Source: Lampris incognitus (lineage: Eukaryota; Chordata; Actinopteri; Lampriformes; Lampridae). From it: DNA of 64,000 bases. The notes beneath the pieces are model-generated. The model worked only from the letters and a program-made list of their open reading frames with translations. It was not told the DNA's origin and searched no databases. Of this stretch, positions 40,772 to 52,760 are shown piece after piece (position 1 is the stretch's first letter; each line of letters begins with the position of its first letter). The position numbers were made by a program, and so were the translations under genes. Where the stretch lies: contig NC_079214.1 in assembly GCF_029633865.1 (NCBI RefSeq), positions 25,520,873 through 25,584,872 on the forward strand. Reading direction: 5' to 3'.

Positions 40772-42394
40772 TCAACAAAGGTACATGGCCTATCAATATA
40801 TCTTCATGTTATGAATGGGTTTTCAATGTGCAAACCAATGTGATTCTAAACAACTGTTTTTTGTGTTGCAGGTCAAATGATCGGCTAAGAGCATATATTC
40901 AGCCTGCTCAAGGAAGATCGGCTTGCCTTAACTGTTTATACCTGGCAGCTTATTTAGCAGACTGCTAAAACTTTTCTATACATAAATTATTAACCTGGCA
41001 ACATCAAATGCTGCCACGATTTTATACCTGCCATATTTATTGCTTCATCAGGCTAGAATGAATTGATGGAAAAGTTTTGAGGATGGTTGCACATATCAAT
41101 AAATGATCTTCCTGCCAATTTTTCCACCTCTGATTTGCGGTTTTTGCTTGTATGTTGATAAGGGGTTTCCAATGTGTGACACTGAATTTAAATGCATAAA
41201 ATCTGCTGAATAATAAATCCAAAAGCTGCAGTTCTACCATTAACACTGTTGGCATCTACATAGTCCAAATCCCCCACATGCTAGACAAGTACAACTCGTA
41301 TTTTACATTTCACTTGAAGTCCTGAGCAATTATCAAGTACAGTAAGCCAACAGCTTTTACTTATCTTAAGTCCAGGCAACAGTTGGTGTAAGCGATAGCA
41401 GGGCAGAATCACGAGACCCAACCTTGTGGCCTCTGTAGTGGAGCCCGTCCCTCCAAGATGGTCACCCAAATCGAGCTGCATAAGTAATGTTTATGAAAAT
41501 TCAGATACTCGTTCCAGTTGCCATGAGTCCACAGGTTCCCTGGAATATTAACATTGAGGATTACTATATTTAGGGAGATTGACACCCTTTCTAAGTCTTA
41601 AAGCAGGTAGCTCTTGCAAGATCAAACATTTTAAACCACTTTTATTTAATGATATTTATATAACATATTTTAAGACAGTTACAAAGTGCTTTACAAGACC
41701 AAAATAAAGTGAATAATGATTTATTTCGAACATGTAAATAAGCTGGATATAACATACCACCAATAACCTGAAATGATAACAAATCCACACATCAAACTCA
41801 GTGAACAAATCTCCGTATGCATCAGATTGGAGTAGGAGGAAGTATACACATTTTTTTCTACCCCTTCTCACCAATTCAGCTACTATACATTTCAAACTGA
41901 ATTCCCACCGTATTGCATAGTTCAATTTAAATGCAAGTTGTGCTACACAATACAAACAACAAAAAGAGAAAGAAAAAAAAATTCTAATGTCATGTACCAA
42001 GAATAAACAGATCTTAATGCTATGTACAACCCAAATATCCACTTGGTCAGAAAGAGAAATGGAAAAAATGCAATTAGAAATGTTTAGAGATAAATAAACT
42101 CAGTTAACACAACTCTTCGTCATCCCTATATCTCTTGATAATCAGCCCTTTGTACTTCTTGAGCTGTGTAATGTTTGTACTTTGTTTGAGTTCCATGTTC
42201 AGACTGTTGCACAATTTTACCCCACAGACTGAAATGACCAACCTCTTCAAGGTTGTATGAACACATAATTTCTTGAAGTTTAATTTCCGTCTCCAATTAT
42301 ATTAAAATATAAAAAATGGTAAAAACAGTTTAAAAGTTATGCAACATTAGGAAGGAAATATAAAAGCAAGAGGACAATATGAGGAAAAGTAAAG
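40772..42394. other. nmrk2: nmrk2 3' UTR and repeat-like sequence
   Basis: AATAAA signals occur near 41098 and 41211 downstream of the nmrk2 stop, giving a 3' UTR of roughly 330-450 bases (inferred; an apparent intron AG at about 40872 could split it). From about 41650 to 42300 the sequence is AT-rich and looks like old dispersed-repeat sequence without a frame. Confidence 0.45.
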
Positions 42395-43364
42395 TACAAT
42401 AAAACAAAGTAAAATAATTACATAAATATTAATAAAATATACATGATAATTTCAGACCACAAATCCTGAATAGAATGAATGAAATATTAGCATAAACTAT
42501 CAAGGCTAATAATAAGTACTTCAGTCTTAAGCTGCAGGACGTTCTGGGCCATCCAGCATCTGAGGCCATGCATGCAGTCATGGAATGTATTAATTTCATT
42601 AAAATCATTAGGGTTAAAAGAGAGGTACAATTGAGTGTCATCTGCATAGGAATGGGTGCTTACATTATATCTGCGAATGTGGCCCCAGAGGTAACACAGA
42701 GAGAGGACAAGAATGGTCCAAGGACAGACCCCTGGGGAACCCCGCAAGTCATCTTTACAGAGGATGACCGTGACTCGCCAATGGCTACCCTAAAAGATCT
42801 ATCTTGCAAATATGAATAAAGCTAAATTAAAACTCAACCAGAGATACCAACCCAGTGTTTGAGACATTCCAATAAATCAATGATAAACAGTGTGAAATGT
42901 AGCGCATAGATTTAACAGAACTTAAACTGAAGATTTTCCAGCATCAGCGACAAACAGCAGATGGATGGATGGATGGATTGCATTTATATAATGCTTTTCT
43001 AGCAGATCATTCATTACTTTTAGGAGTACAGTCTCTGTACTGTGGTTTACCCTAAATCCTGACTGAAATGTCTCAGAGTTCTTTTCTATTTTTTTTTAAA
43101 TAATCAATTGTTCAGTAACAACTTTTTCAAGAACCTTGTAAAGAAAGGGCAGTTTGGAAATTGGTCTGAAATTATCCAGTGATAGGGTCTAAAGAGAAGT
43201 TTTTTCAGAAGGGGGTGAACGATCACATACTTGAAATAAGCAAGGATAGAACCAGTCAATAGTGATATGATTATGTAGAGAATAGGGGCTGACAGATCCA
43301 TATACTTCTTTCAGAAATCTCACAGGCAGGATGTTGAGAGCACAACAGGAGGGCTTAATTTTAT
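42395..43364 (-). mobile_element. L2/CR1-type LINE fragment, copy A
   Basis: On the minus strand it encodes part of a reverse transcriptase with the catalytic YADDTQLYLSF motif (about 42660) and the flanking CWMAQNVLQLKTEVL stretch. The upstream part reads KPSCCALNILPVRFLKEVYG near 43330. The frame is broken into short pieces and the 5' part (high-coordinate side) is absent, as usual for truncated LINE insertions. A 76-base stretch at its 3' end (42395-42470) recurs at 43365-43440. Confidence 0.75.
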
Positions 43365-44076
43365 TACAATAAAACAATGTAAAATAATTAAATAAATATT
43401 AATAAAATATAAATTATAAATTCAGACCACAAATCCTGAAAGGGCGTTTAAAAGAGGATAAGGAGCTCGTCGGTGTGATCTCAGAGAGGTTGCTCCAGAG
43501 TGTAGAGGCCCTAACAGAAGAAGCTCAGTCACGTTTGGTCCTCAGGCTGGATGGTGGAATGGCTAGCAGAGCCCTGGTTGAGGACCTCAGGTTGCGACCG
43601 TCATGTTGATGTATGGTGTCAGAAGATCTGAAATGTAAATGGGTGCGAGTCCAGAGTGGGCCTTGAAAGTTATGATAACATCTTATAATAAATTCTAAAA
43701 TTTACCAGGAGCCAATGAAGAGAAGCTAAAATAGGAGTAACATGCTCTCTTCTTTTAGTTTTGATGAGTCTGGCTGCTGCATTTTGGACAAGCTGTAACT
43801 TATGTAGAATCTATTGACTCAGACATGTGTAGAGGGAGTTACAGTAATCCAAACGTGGGGAAATAAAAGCATGTATGACAGTCTCAAAATTTCTACTGGA
43901 TAAAATTGAACTGATCTTGGAGAGTCTCCTGAGCTGCAAAAAACACGACTGGACAACTGAGTTAACGTGCTTGTTCAAGCTGAAATGGTTATCAAAGATA
44001 ACACCAAGATTTTTACAATTTTGGGTTATATTTTGAGACAGAGACAGAGTGCCCAGATATTTTGAATTTTAGCATA

Positions 44077-45798
44077 TCTTTTTTTAATGCATGCTCAATA
44101 ATCCAGGTAAGGAAATCACAGAAAATTGAATCAGTTCATCTGGACACAACGTTTATTGAGAGAAACATTCCATCACTCACCTAAGTAACTTCTTCAATCT
44201 CAACTGACTGCAGGTATCCCCACCCTTATAAACAGCACAGTTGCATAATGACTGAAACAACGACGGGTTTCATATGCAAATTGCTGTGACTATTAACTAG
44301 AGTTAGAATGACCATGTGTACTATTCACTGAGGACTGGGGAACAGCTTGTAGAATGGTGACCGATGTACTCTAAGGCCTCCCCCTCAGTTCAGGGATGGT
44401 CATTCCCTCTTCACATCCCTGACAGCAAAATGAAACTGGGCCGGATGTATCATAGCATCTGGGGCGGATCCACAAAACGGATCTGCCATGACGCTGGTAC
44501 AAAAATGCATAGCGGCATATTCAATGATTGTAAGCGTTCTTTCTCTTAAACAGTCCACTGAAATCTGTTTCTATAAAAAATATATGTGAGAAATAGGGAA
44601 TTCAGGGGCTGACTCATGACTCATTTTAGATGCACAAGGCCTAATTTAAAAATGGGTTCCGACTTTTGTAAGGAGGTCACACTCTGGCCAGAGGTGTGGG
44701 GCAGTCTAGGAGCAGATGTGATTGCTATAATGATCTGCCGGAATTGGCGCGGGGGCGGTCTAAGGGCGGATGTGATTCCTATGCGGATCTGTCGGACTGT
44801 GGACGGATCCAGTCCATTGTCAGCTGCTGTATGGGATAGATGGCCTCTTTGACTCCCCGACTTCAAACCAGTTTTCCTCCCTATCAAGGATGTGCACATC
44901 CTCATCCTTGAAAGAGTGGCCACCGGCCTGTAGATAGGTGTAGACTGCAGAGTCCTGGCCTGATGCATTAGCTCTTCTGTGTTGTGCCATCCTCTTGGCC
45001 ATCATCTGTTTAGTTTCCCTGATGTACAAGGCATGGCAATCCTCGTGGCACTTAACAGTGTAAATTATATTGCTCTGTTTGCGCCAGGGGACCCGATCCT
45101 TGGGGTGGACCAATCTGTGGGACAGCATGTTTTGGGGTTTGAAAGCAACTAAGACGCGGAGTTTGGAAAATACCCATCTCAACTGTTCCGACTCTCCCAC
45201 CACATACGTAATCACCACTAGTTTACACTTAGGCAGCTGTTGTCCTTCTCCTCTCTTCGATTGGGTGACAGCCAATTGCCGTGACTTGTACATTGGGAAA
45301 ACTAAACAGTCAGTGGCAAAGAGGATGGCACAACACAAAAGAGCTTCCTCGTCTCAGTCTACACCCATCCACAGACCAGTGGCCATTCTTTCAAGGATGA
45401 GGATGTGCACATCTTTGACAGGGAGGAATGCTGGTTTCAATGGGGAGTCAAAGAGGCCCTCTATTTGAAGAGGGAACGACCATCCCTGAACAGCCTGTGT
45501 GTGTGTGTGTGGGGGGGGGGGGTTAAGAGTACATCTGTCGTCATCTTACAGTTCTGTGATTGCAACTATTCCCCAATCCTCTGTAAATAGTACACGTGGC
45601 CATTGTAACTAGTTAATGGTCACAGCAATTTGCATATGAAACCAATCGTTGTTTTCGGTCATTATGCCACTGTGCTTTTTATAAGGGCGGGGATACCTGC
45701 AGTCAGCTGAGACTGAAGAGGTCACTTGGATGAGCGATGAAACATTTCTCCCAATAGACGTTGTGTCCAGATGAACTGATTCAACTTTTTGTGAAGAA
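44077..45798. mobile_element. Penelope-like element, inverted double copy with GIY-YIG remnants
   Basis: The arms at 44087-44370 and 45500-45790 are inverted copies of the motif also seen at 26111-26981 (ACAACGT(T/C)TATTG, CTGACTGCAGGTATCCCC). Inside, two oppositely oriented remnants encode the GIY-YIG nuclease type found in Penelope retroelements: minus strand ALYIRETKQMMAKRMAQHRR at about 45020, and plus strand DLYIGKTKQSVAKRMAQHKR at about 45285. Both carry the following GHSF/DRE(E/N) region in pieces. The 8-base flank TTAGCATA is present at 44069-44076 and 45799-45806. An unrelated segment at about 44425-44820 interrupts the left arm. No reverse transcriptase domain was seen. Confidence 0.65.
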
Positions 45799-45811
45799 TT
45801 AGCATAAACTA

Positions 45812-46305
45812 AGATGCTAAACTGCAACTGCAGGCTGTAGAGGGGTAGCACCTTACCTAAGCAAGGGCCCTTTGGCTAAGGATGATGTCCCTACTGATAG
45901 ATCTGGTCCTCCTGCATACCTGTATGGTACTTCCCATAATGCCCAGTCCAACCAACACATTGGGATAGGAGAAGGGAACTCTGATTTCAAATCCAACTGC
46001 TGCCTTGTGTGTTGATGCCTCTTTAGGCAAAGGCTAGGAAAAGGAAACACTCTGACAACAAAACCACCTGCTGCCTTGTAGATTGATGCCTGTTTAGGCA
46101 AAGGCTAGGAGATTCAAATCTCCGGGCACAGTCTACCCAGCTGTCAGTACCTGGAAAGGGTAAACCAAGGGTAAACCATTCTCCGGGCACTGCAGGGCAG
46201 CTGCCCACTGCTCCTAGCTACACAGCTAGGATGGGTTAAATGCAGAGAGTGTATGTCATTGTATGTATATACAAATGACAAATAAAGTGTATTCTATTCT
46301 ATTCT
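45812..46305 (+). mobile_element. non-autonomous retroposon with tandem 75-base units
   Basis: Two adjacent imperfect units (about 45975-46050 and 46055-46115) share CTGCCTTGT, TTGATGCCT and TTTAGGCAAAGGCTAGGA. The 3' end has CAGCTGCCCACTGCTCC, GGATGGGTTAAATGCAGAG, an AATAAAG signal and a TATTC tail, the same tail type as the SINE at 20731. It sits inside LINE copy B, between TAGCATAAACTA and TCAAGGCC. Confidence 0.55.
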
Positions 46306-47441
46306 ACTATCAAGGCCAATAATAAGTACTTCAGTCTTAAGCTGCAGGAAGTTCTGGGTCATCCAGCATCTGAGGCCATGCATGCAGTCATGGAATGTAT
46401 TAATTTCATTAAAATCATTAGGGTTAAAAGAGAGGTACAATTGAGTGTCATCTGCATAGGAATGGAAGCTCACATTATACACGCAAATGTGGCCCCAGAG
46501 GTAACACAGAGAGAGGACAAGAATGGTCCAAGGACAGACCCCTGGGGAACCCCGCAAGTCATCTTTACAGAGGATGACCGTGACTCGCCAATGGCTACCC
46601 TAAAAGATCTATGTTGCAAATATGAATAAAACTAAATTAAAACTCAACCAGAGATACCAACCCAGTGTTTGAGACATTCCAATAAATCAATGATAAACAG
46701 TGTGAAATGTAGCGCATAGATTTAACAGAACTTAAACTGAAGATTTTCCAGCATCAGCGACAACCAGCAGATGGATGGACAGATGGATTGCATTTATATA
46801 TTGCTTTTCTAGCAGATCATTCATCACTTTAAAGAGTGCAGTGCCTGTACTATGGTTTGCCCTAAATCTTGACTGAAATCTCACAGTTTATTTCTATTAA
46901 AAAAAATCATTTGTTCAGCAACAACTTTTCAAGAACCTTGTAAATAAAGGGCAGTTTGGAAATTGATCTGAAATTATCCAGCGATAGGGTCAAAAGAGAA
47001 GTTTTTTCAGAAGGGGGTGAGCGATCACATTCTTAAAATAAGCAGGGACAGAACCAGTCAATAGTGACATGTTGATTATGTAGAGAATAGGGGTTGACAG
47101 ATCCATATACTTCTCCTGGAGTTGTGTCGGTTCTTTTCGATAAGGGCTGAAAAATACTGTGTCCTGGAATTTTTAACCTCTGTATTAAATTTCTCATAGA
47201 ATATTTTAAAATATCAAGGTACTGTTAGTTTAGAGGTCTTCCACTTCTGCTCTGTCCTGCGACAGTCCCTTTTTAGGGCACGTATGCTGTCCATCCTCCA
47301 TGGCAGGAAAACATTAAAGGGTTTTCTCTGCTTAAATGGTGCAATTTGGTCCATGATCATGGCGCAGGTATTACTAAAATTATTTAGAATTGTGCCTGGC
47401 ATTCTTCTGTAAGAAGTCGGGTTGTTGTGAAGCATCTAGTG

Positions 47442-50400
47442 TGTTGGTGTAGTGTTCTGTGCCTGTCACGTCTCACTCTCAAACCGCTGGCTAGCAGAAA
47501 TGCGAACAGGAGAGCTGAGCACGTAAGTCTCTCCCTGCCAGTACACGGCCATTCTAACAGCAAGCCCTATGTAGTGCCTCCTCGTGGCGACAGACGGTAA
47601 CTGGCTACACCTTGGACCCTGGCTGAACTACAAGGGACTCGGAGGAGGTCTGGCCCCCTACGCAGGCCCACCAGTGTGTGGATATTCCCTGATGCCCATG
47701 AACCAGCCCCCAGCTATGGGTTAAATAGTGCCACTGTCTAGTGGATACCTCGGGAGAGGAATAGGCTACGACAGTAAATCCCTACAGAAAATCAATGTCT
47801 GCAGTGCTATTGTTTTTTGTTTTCTTGCCCCCTTTTATATCTGTTTAAGTCGGGGAGTACTGCTGGTGTCGTGTGTGGCTGCCACTTCTCCCTCTTGTAG
47901 CGAGATCTTTATTGGATGAAACAGGCCCATCAGAGGATGACAAAATGGAACAGACAGTTGAATTCGTCCAGTCTCATTTTGACCCACACTCACAGAAAAA
48001 CCATCCACCTACTGACTCCCCAGCGCAATCAGCCATTAATGCTAACCCCTCAACATGCCAGCCCCCTGCAAATGAACCCTTTCAATTAAGTCCTAATAAT
48101 CTTTTGCATTCACGATGGCAGCCCTCTGTTTTTCCAAATGAACCATTATAATGCTAATAACACTAGCCACCCTACACTAACCCAAGACAGTTTTGATGAT
48201 GTGTATGTGCCATCAACAAACAAAGTGGAAAATCAGGCTCCACATGGAGAAAGTGACCATTGGAGAATTTCAAAAATGTGTCACACTGATTTGAATGAGT
48301 CTGCACAGCCCTTCCATATGCCAATAGCTAACCACGGTGCACCCACAACTGAACACCTACCATAGTACTTAGTTCAGCGTGACCTGGTGAGTTCAAGTTT
48401 ATATCAATTCGATGATCAGATTGAAAACTATCGTGCGTGGGAATCATTATACATTAATGCCACTCAAGGGTTAGGCCTCACAGCTAATGAGGAATTAGAC
48501 TTGATGACTAGATGGCTCAGTAGAGAATCTAGCGACCATGTCAAACATCTGTGGTCAGTGCATGTGGCAATTCCAGTCATAGCACTCAAAAAGGCCTGGG
48601 AACGTCTCCAGGAATGTTATGCAGCACCTGAAATAATCAAAAGGGCTCTTTTCAGCTGGCTTGACAATTTCCTAAGAGGGAAAGACCATATGAAGCCCCA
48701 GGAACTAGCAGACTAGGTAATGGAGCTACAATGTGCCAAGGAGGATGGATACCTCCCAGCCCTGTCCTGGATACTGCACGCGGGATTGAACCCATAGTTG
48801 CGAAACTATCCTATGTGCTTCAAGAAAATTTGATTTCTGCTGGTTTGAGGCACAAAGAAGAAAATTGAGGACAATTTCCACCATTTGAATTCTTCACCAG
48901 GTTCGTATGCTATGATGCATGGAGGAGGGATGACCCCAATTTTGCTCTTCCAAGTGCTAGTGGCTTACCTGAAAACCCTGTCTATCAAGGCACAAGGAAC
49001 CCCATTTCGGTTCACAACACAAATGTTTCCTCACCAGGTTCGAGCATAAACAGTCTTGTGAGAAGTGTCAACGACCCAAACAAAAGCTGCCCAATACATG
49101 GCAAGCCACACCCCCTCAAGCTATATAAAGCCTTCAGAGCCAAAAATCTGGAGGACAGAAAGACCTTTCTCAAAGAAAGAGGAATCTGGTTTAAGTGTTG
49201 TGGCTCAACCACTCACTTAGCGAAGAATGGTGCTACTGCAGTTAAGTATACAGTGTGATCGTGCCTACAATGACTCTGCTATGCATCCAGGCCCTGCAAC
49301 TCAAGTCAAAGCTTCCTCAACTGCACCACACAACGGCGGGGAGGGAGAAGAAAGCAACAATGTCACAACCGTTGTCGACTCAAACTGCACCAAAGTTTGT
49401 TGAACAGGACAATTCAGCTGGTCATGTTCTAAGATTTGCCTTTTGAAAGTATACCAAACAGTCAACTGGACAAAGCTATCAAGGCCTATGTCATCCTGGA
49501 TGACCAATGTAACTGGTCACTTGCAAGGTACAATTTTTTAGAGCTGTCTAACATCAAGTGTGAACATACATCTTACTCTCTGAGAATGTGTTCTGGCACA
49601 ATGGAAACATCTGACCGACGGGCTAAAGACTATGTGGTTGAGTCATTCAATGAAAAGGTCACAATCCCTCTGCCTCCACTCATTGAGTGTAATGACATAC
49701 TCAACAATTGGTCCGAAATCCCAATGCCGAATGCAGCTCTACATCACCCACATCTTGTGAAGGTAGCAGAACACATCCCAGAGCTTGATCCTGCTGCTGA
49801 GATTCTCGTGCTGCTTGGCTGAGACCTAATTAGAGTGCACAAAGTATGGGAACAAGACAATGGTCCTCACAATGCCCCCGTCGCCCAACGTCTTGGTGCT
49901 AGTTGGAGAAGTTTGTTTGGGGAACGCACACAAGCCAACAGTCAGCACCTTTAAGACAACTGTGCTGGACTATGTCCGTCCCTCTCTCCCCTAACCTTAC
50001 ACAAGCCTTTTACATATCAAAGGAAAGATTCATCATGGCAGGGAGGTGAAAGATTCATCATGGCAGGGAGGTGTAAGACAGGATCTCAGAGTCCAGTAAG
50101 GTTGCAGAAAATATATTGGGACAAACAGTATTCAATCACACTGAACATGACAACAAGCTGGCATCTTCAGTTGAAGATGAAATCTTCTTGAACCTGATGG
50201 ATGAAGAAGTCTACAGGAATGAGTCACGTTGTTGGGTAGCCCCACTCCCATTTAGACAGTCAAGATGACGCTTGCCTACTAACCAAGAACAAGCAGTCAA
50301 ATGCTTTGCATCACTCCAAAGAAGCCTAAACAGGAGACTTCACAGACAAAGACCTGCTCACCAAACAGCGGAGACAAGTATAGGCTCTGGCCAGCAAATT

Positions 50401-51210
50401 CTGGGACCGCTGGAGTCGAGAGTACTTGTACACCTTTCAAGGCGGAAGAAATGGACCAAGTCCCACCAAAATCTGCAAGAAGGACACATTGTCCTTCTCA
50501 AAGACGTTCAAGCTGCTCGCAACAACTGGCCAATGGCCATAATCACAAAGACCTTCCCTGGAGAAGATGGAAGAGTGAGAAAGGTGGAATTAAAGACCTT
50601 GGATCAAGGACCAATCTCTGAAGTCGTCTTACTTCTGACTAAAGACTGATGTTCAGAAACCCACTTAGTTTACAGGTCAAGTGGTGACCTCACAGAGGCC
50701 AGGCAGGGAGTGTGTTGCCTTTGAGGCATAATGATGGATGGACTTTTATTTTGACAAGACTTTTATTTTGATAAGTGTGAGTCTAAACGTCCTGTCAGCC
50801 ATGTTGCGGAAGCCGGATGAATTTGTCTAGTTTGTGTTCGTTTAGTTACAAACCCAAGGAAATACAAGACAACCCACACTGTAAATGCCACAGAGGCAGT
50901 GTTGTAAGTAAATAATTTCATTGTTATACTTATAAGTTAATGTTGAAAAGTTATTTACATGCAAAAGCATTTGATTTGTTTGTAATTAAAAGGGTTTTAT
51001 TTACATGTATTAACCTTTGAAAAAACGCATGCTACCAACAAAATGGTGATTGTTTATACTGTTTTTGTTCAAGTTTTCACTCTGTCTGTGTAACATGGTG
51101 TAAAGAGCCACAGTAAACAGTGAGTAAAGCTTACTACAACTCAAGTCATCATTCTGCAAGAAAGTTTAGCTAGTTGGATAGCTGCAGTTTCTACGCTGTA
51201 GTAAAGACAA
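47442..51210 (+). mobile_element. BEL/Pao LTR retrotransposon fossil, broken and shortened
   Basis: Recognisable parts in order: a gag-like region (about 48390-48715), a zinc-knuckle-like region (about 49000-49200), a protease-like region (about 49440-49820) and a C-terminal integrase-side region (about 50280-50650). The family call rests on the gag and knuckle wording typical of fish BEL/Pao elements. The element is broken in many places, much of its pol section is absent, and it looks old. Outer limits are approximate because I could not resolve a clear pair of LTRs. It lies inside LINE copy B. Confidence 0.6.
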
Positions 51211-51214
51211 CATT

Positions 51215-52090
51215 ATGTGAAAGGACATGATGGCGGCACCAACTCACGTTTGCAGCGGCCTCACCCAGTACCAGTGTGGGAAGATGGCGGCGTGAACTTA
51301 CGTTTGCAGCAGCCTCACCCAGTGCCGTCCATGCAGTGTCTTTGTCCGCGTCTGCGTCTGGGTTTGTGTCTGCGTCTGCGTCTGATGGCTGGGAGAGCTG
51401 GCGCTGGATCGGCTGGGGGAGCTTGGTCTGCTGCGTCCTGTGGGCCCGTGGACCGCGGCTCTGCCCAGAGCTGTGCCTGAAGATGAAACACCAAGAGCGG
51501 TCTGACAGGATGCAGAAGCGGGGCAGGCTAAGCTAACTGGTCCATGCAGACCGGCAGTTCCGATAACACTGAGGGCAGTCTGGCGGCAGCCTTGCCTAGC
51601 ATTGACTGTGTTTTTAGTGAATTCATGTGGAGTACGGAGAGGTGTGTCAAGGGTGTCTGGCTGGGAGAGCTGGCATTGGATCGGCTGAGGGAGCCTGGTC
51701 TGCCACGTCCAGTGGGCCCAGGTACTATGGCCTGCCCGGGGCTTCACATGAAAAGGAAACAGAAAGGGCAGTCTGACAGGATGCGGGGCAGGCTAAGCTA
51801 ACTGCTAGCCCATGCAGACCGGCAGTTCCGACAGTCATCCTGACTGGCAGTCGCTCTGTTGGACAGTGGATTTTTTTTTTTGGCTACGTTGGATATATGT
51901 GTTTTTGTAGGTTTTTTTTTATTTTAATTTATGTAGTTTGGATATATGTGTTCTTGTAGGTTTTGGATATGTGTTTTTTGTCTGTGTTGCACTGCTGTGG
52001 GCTGGGGGAAACGATATTTCGTTTCATTTCATGTACACAAGTACATGACAAATAAATGTTCCTGATTCCTGATCAAGGGTGTGGCTCTTG
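51215..52090 (+). mobile_element. GC-rich retroposon with internal duplications
   Basis: It starts with two copies of a unit of about 60 bases (GATGGCGGC..ACGTTTGCAGC..CCTCACCCAGT at 51222 and 51283). A segment of about 180 bases then occurs twice (51387-51568 and 51659-51833; GGCTGGGAGAGCTGG to ACCGGCAGTTCCGA). The 3' end has GATATTTCGTTTCATTTCAT, ACAAATAAATG and a CCTGATT repeat tail, typical of non-LTR retroposons. No intact coding frame. GC content is much higher than its surroundings. Confidence 0.55.
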
Positions 52091-52760
52091 TTGTGAGTTG
52101 GCCCTGTGACAATTCTATTAAAAATAAAAGACTCAACAATATTTTAAAACACTATGGGTAAAGAATTATCGGGACACCAAACAGATATGTTAAAATCTCC
52201 CAGAATCAGAACGCTATCATAGTTTGATATTTCAATTAAGAGGACTTCAGAGAACTGATCAAGAAAGCCCTACACAGATTTAGGGGGTCTGTAGATTAAA
52301 ATGCAGCTTTAAGGTTCCCTCTACTAAATAGCAGGAAACTCATGACACAATAACACAATGACTTAAAAGATGAAAAGTCACCCAAGGAAATGAGTGAGAA
52401 ATTGAAGTTGTCATTATAAACAAATTAAAGTCTTTCCCCTCTACCAGATGATGCCGGACGGTTGAAAAAGGAGAAATTGGGGGGTGAGGATTCTATCACA
52501 GGGACAGTCACAAACATTAAGCCAGGTTTCTGATATCATAAAAAGTCAATTTTGTTAGAGATGATAAGATCCTGGCAAGTAAAAGATTTATTGGAGGGGG
52601 ACCTTATATTGAGCAGACTAAAATTAACAGAGCTACCAAGGTTTATTTGTAAAATTTGGGTTGGTAAAACAGTATGTTTGACCAACAGCCTATTCTAAAG
52701 ACTGGGCCACCTCTGAATTAAAACATTTTAGCTAGCCAAAGGTTTTATTAGGACTGTTTT

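Larger units (their letters stand above)
43365..52760 (-). mobile_element. L2/CR1-type LINE, copy B, split by later insertions
   Basis: The same LINE in the same direction, read right to left. An endonuclease part at 52760-52103 includes a VLILGDFNISVWCP-type segment. A part at 47441-47100 encodes QIAPFKQRKPFNVFLPW and RALKRDCRRTEQKWK. Reverse transcriptase with YADDTQLYLSF lies at 47100-46306, and 3' sequence at 44076-43365. Between these pieces lie a Penelope-like element (44077-45798), a small retroposon (about 45812-46305) and the BEL/Pao fossil with a GC-rich retroposon (47442-52100). Over 46306-47100 it resembles copy A at roughly 95 percent by eye. About 120 residues between the endonuclease and the next piece are missing. 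Confidence 0.65.

Noticed and set aside
42487-42747. Host gene with the YADDTQLYLSF motif
   Set aside because: The motif is the catalytic core of a LINE reverse transcriptase, and the same sequence recurs at 46294-46557.
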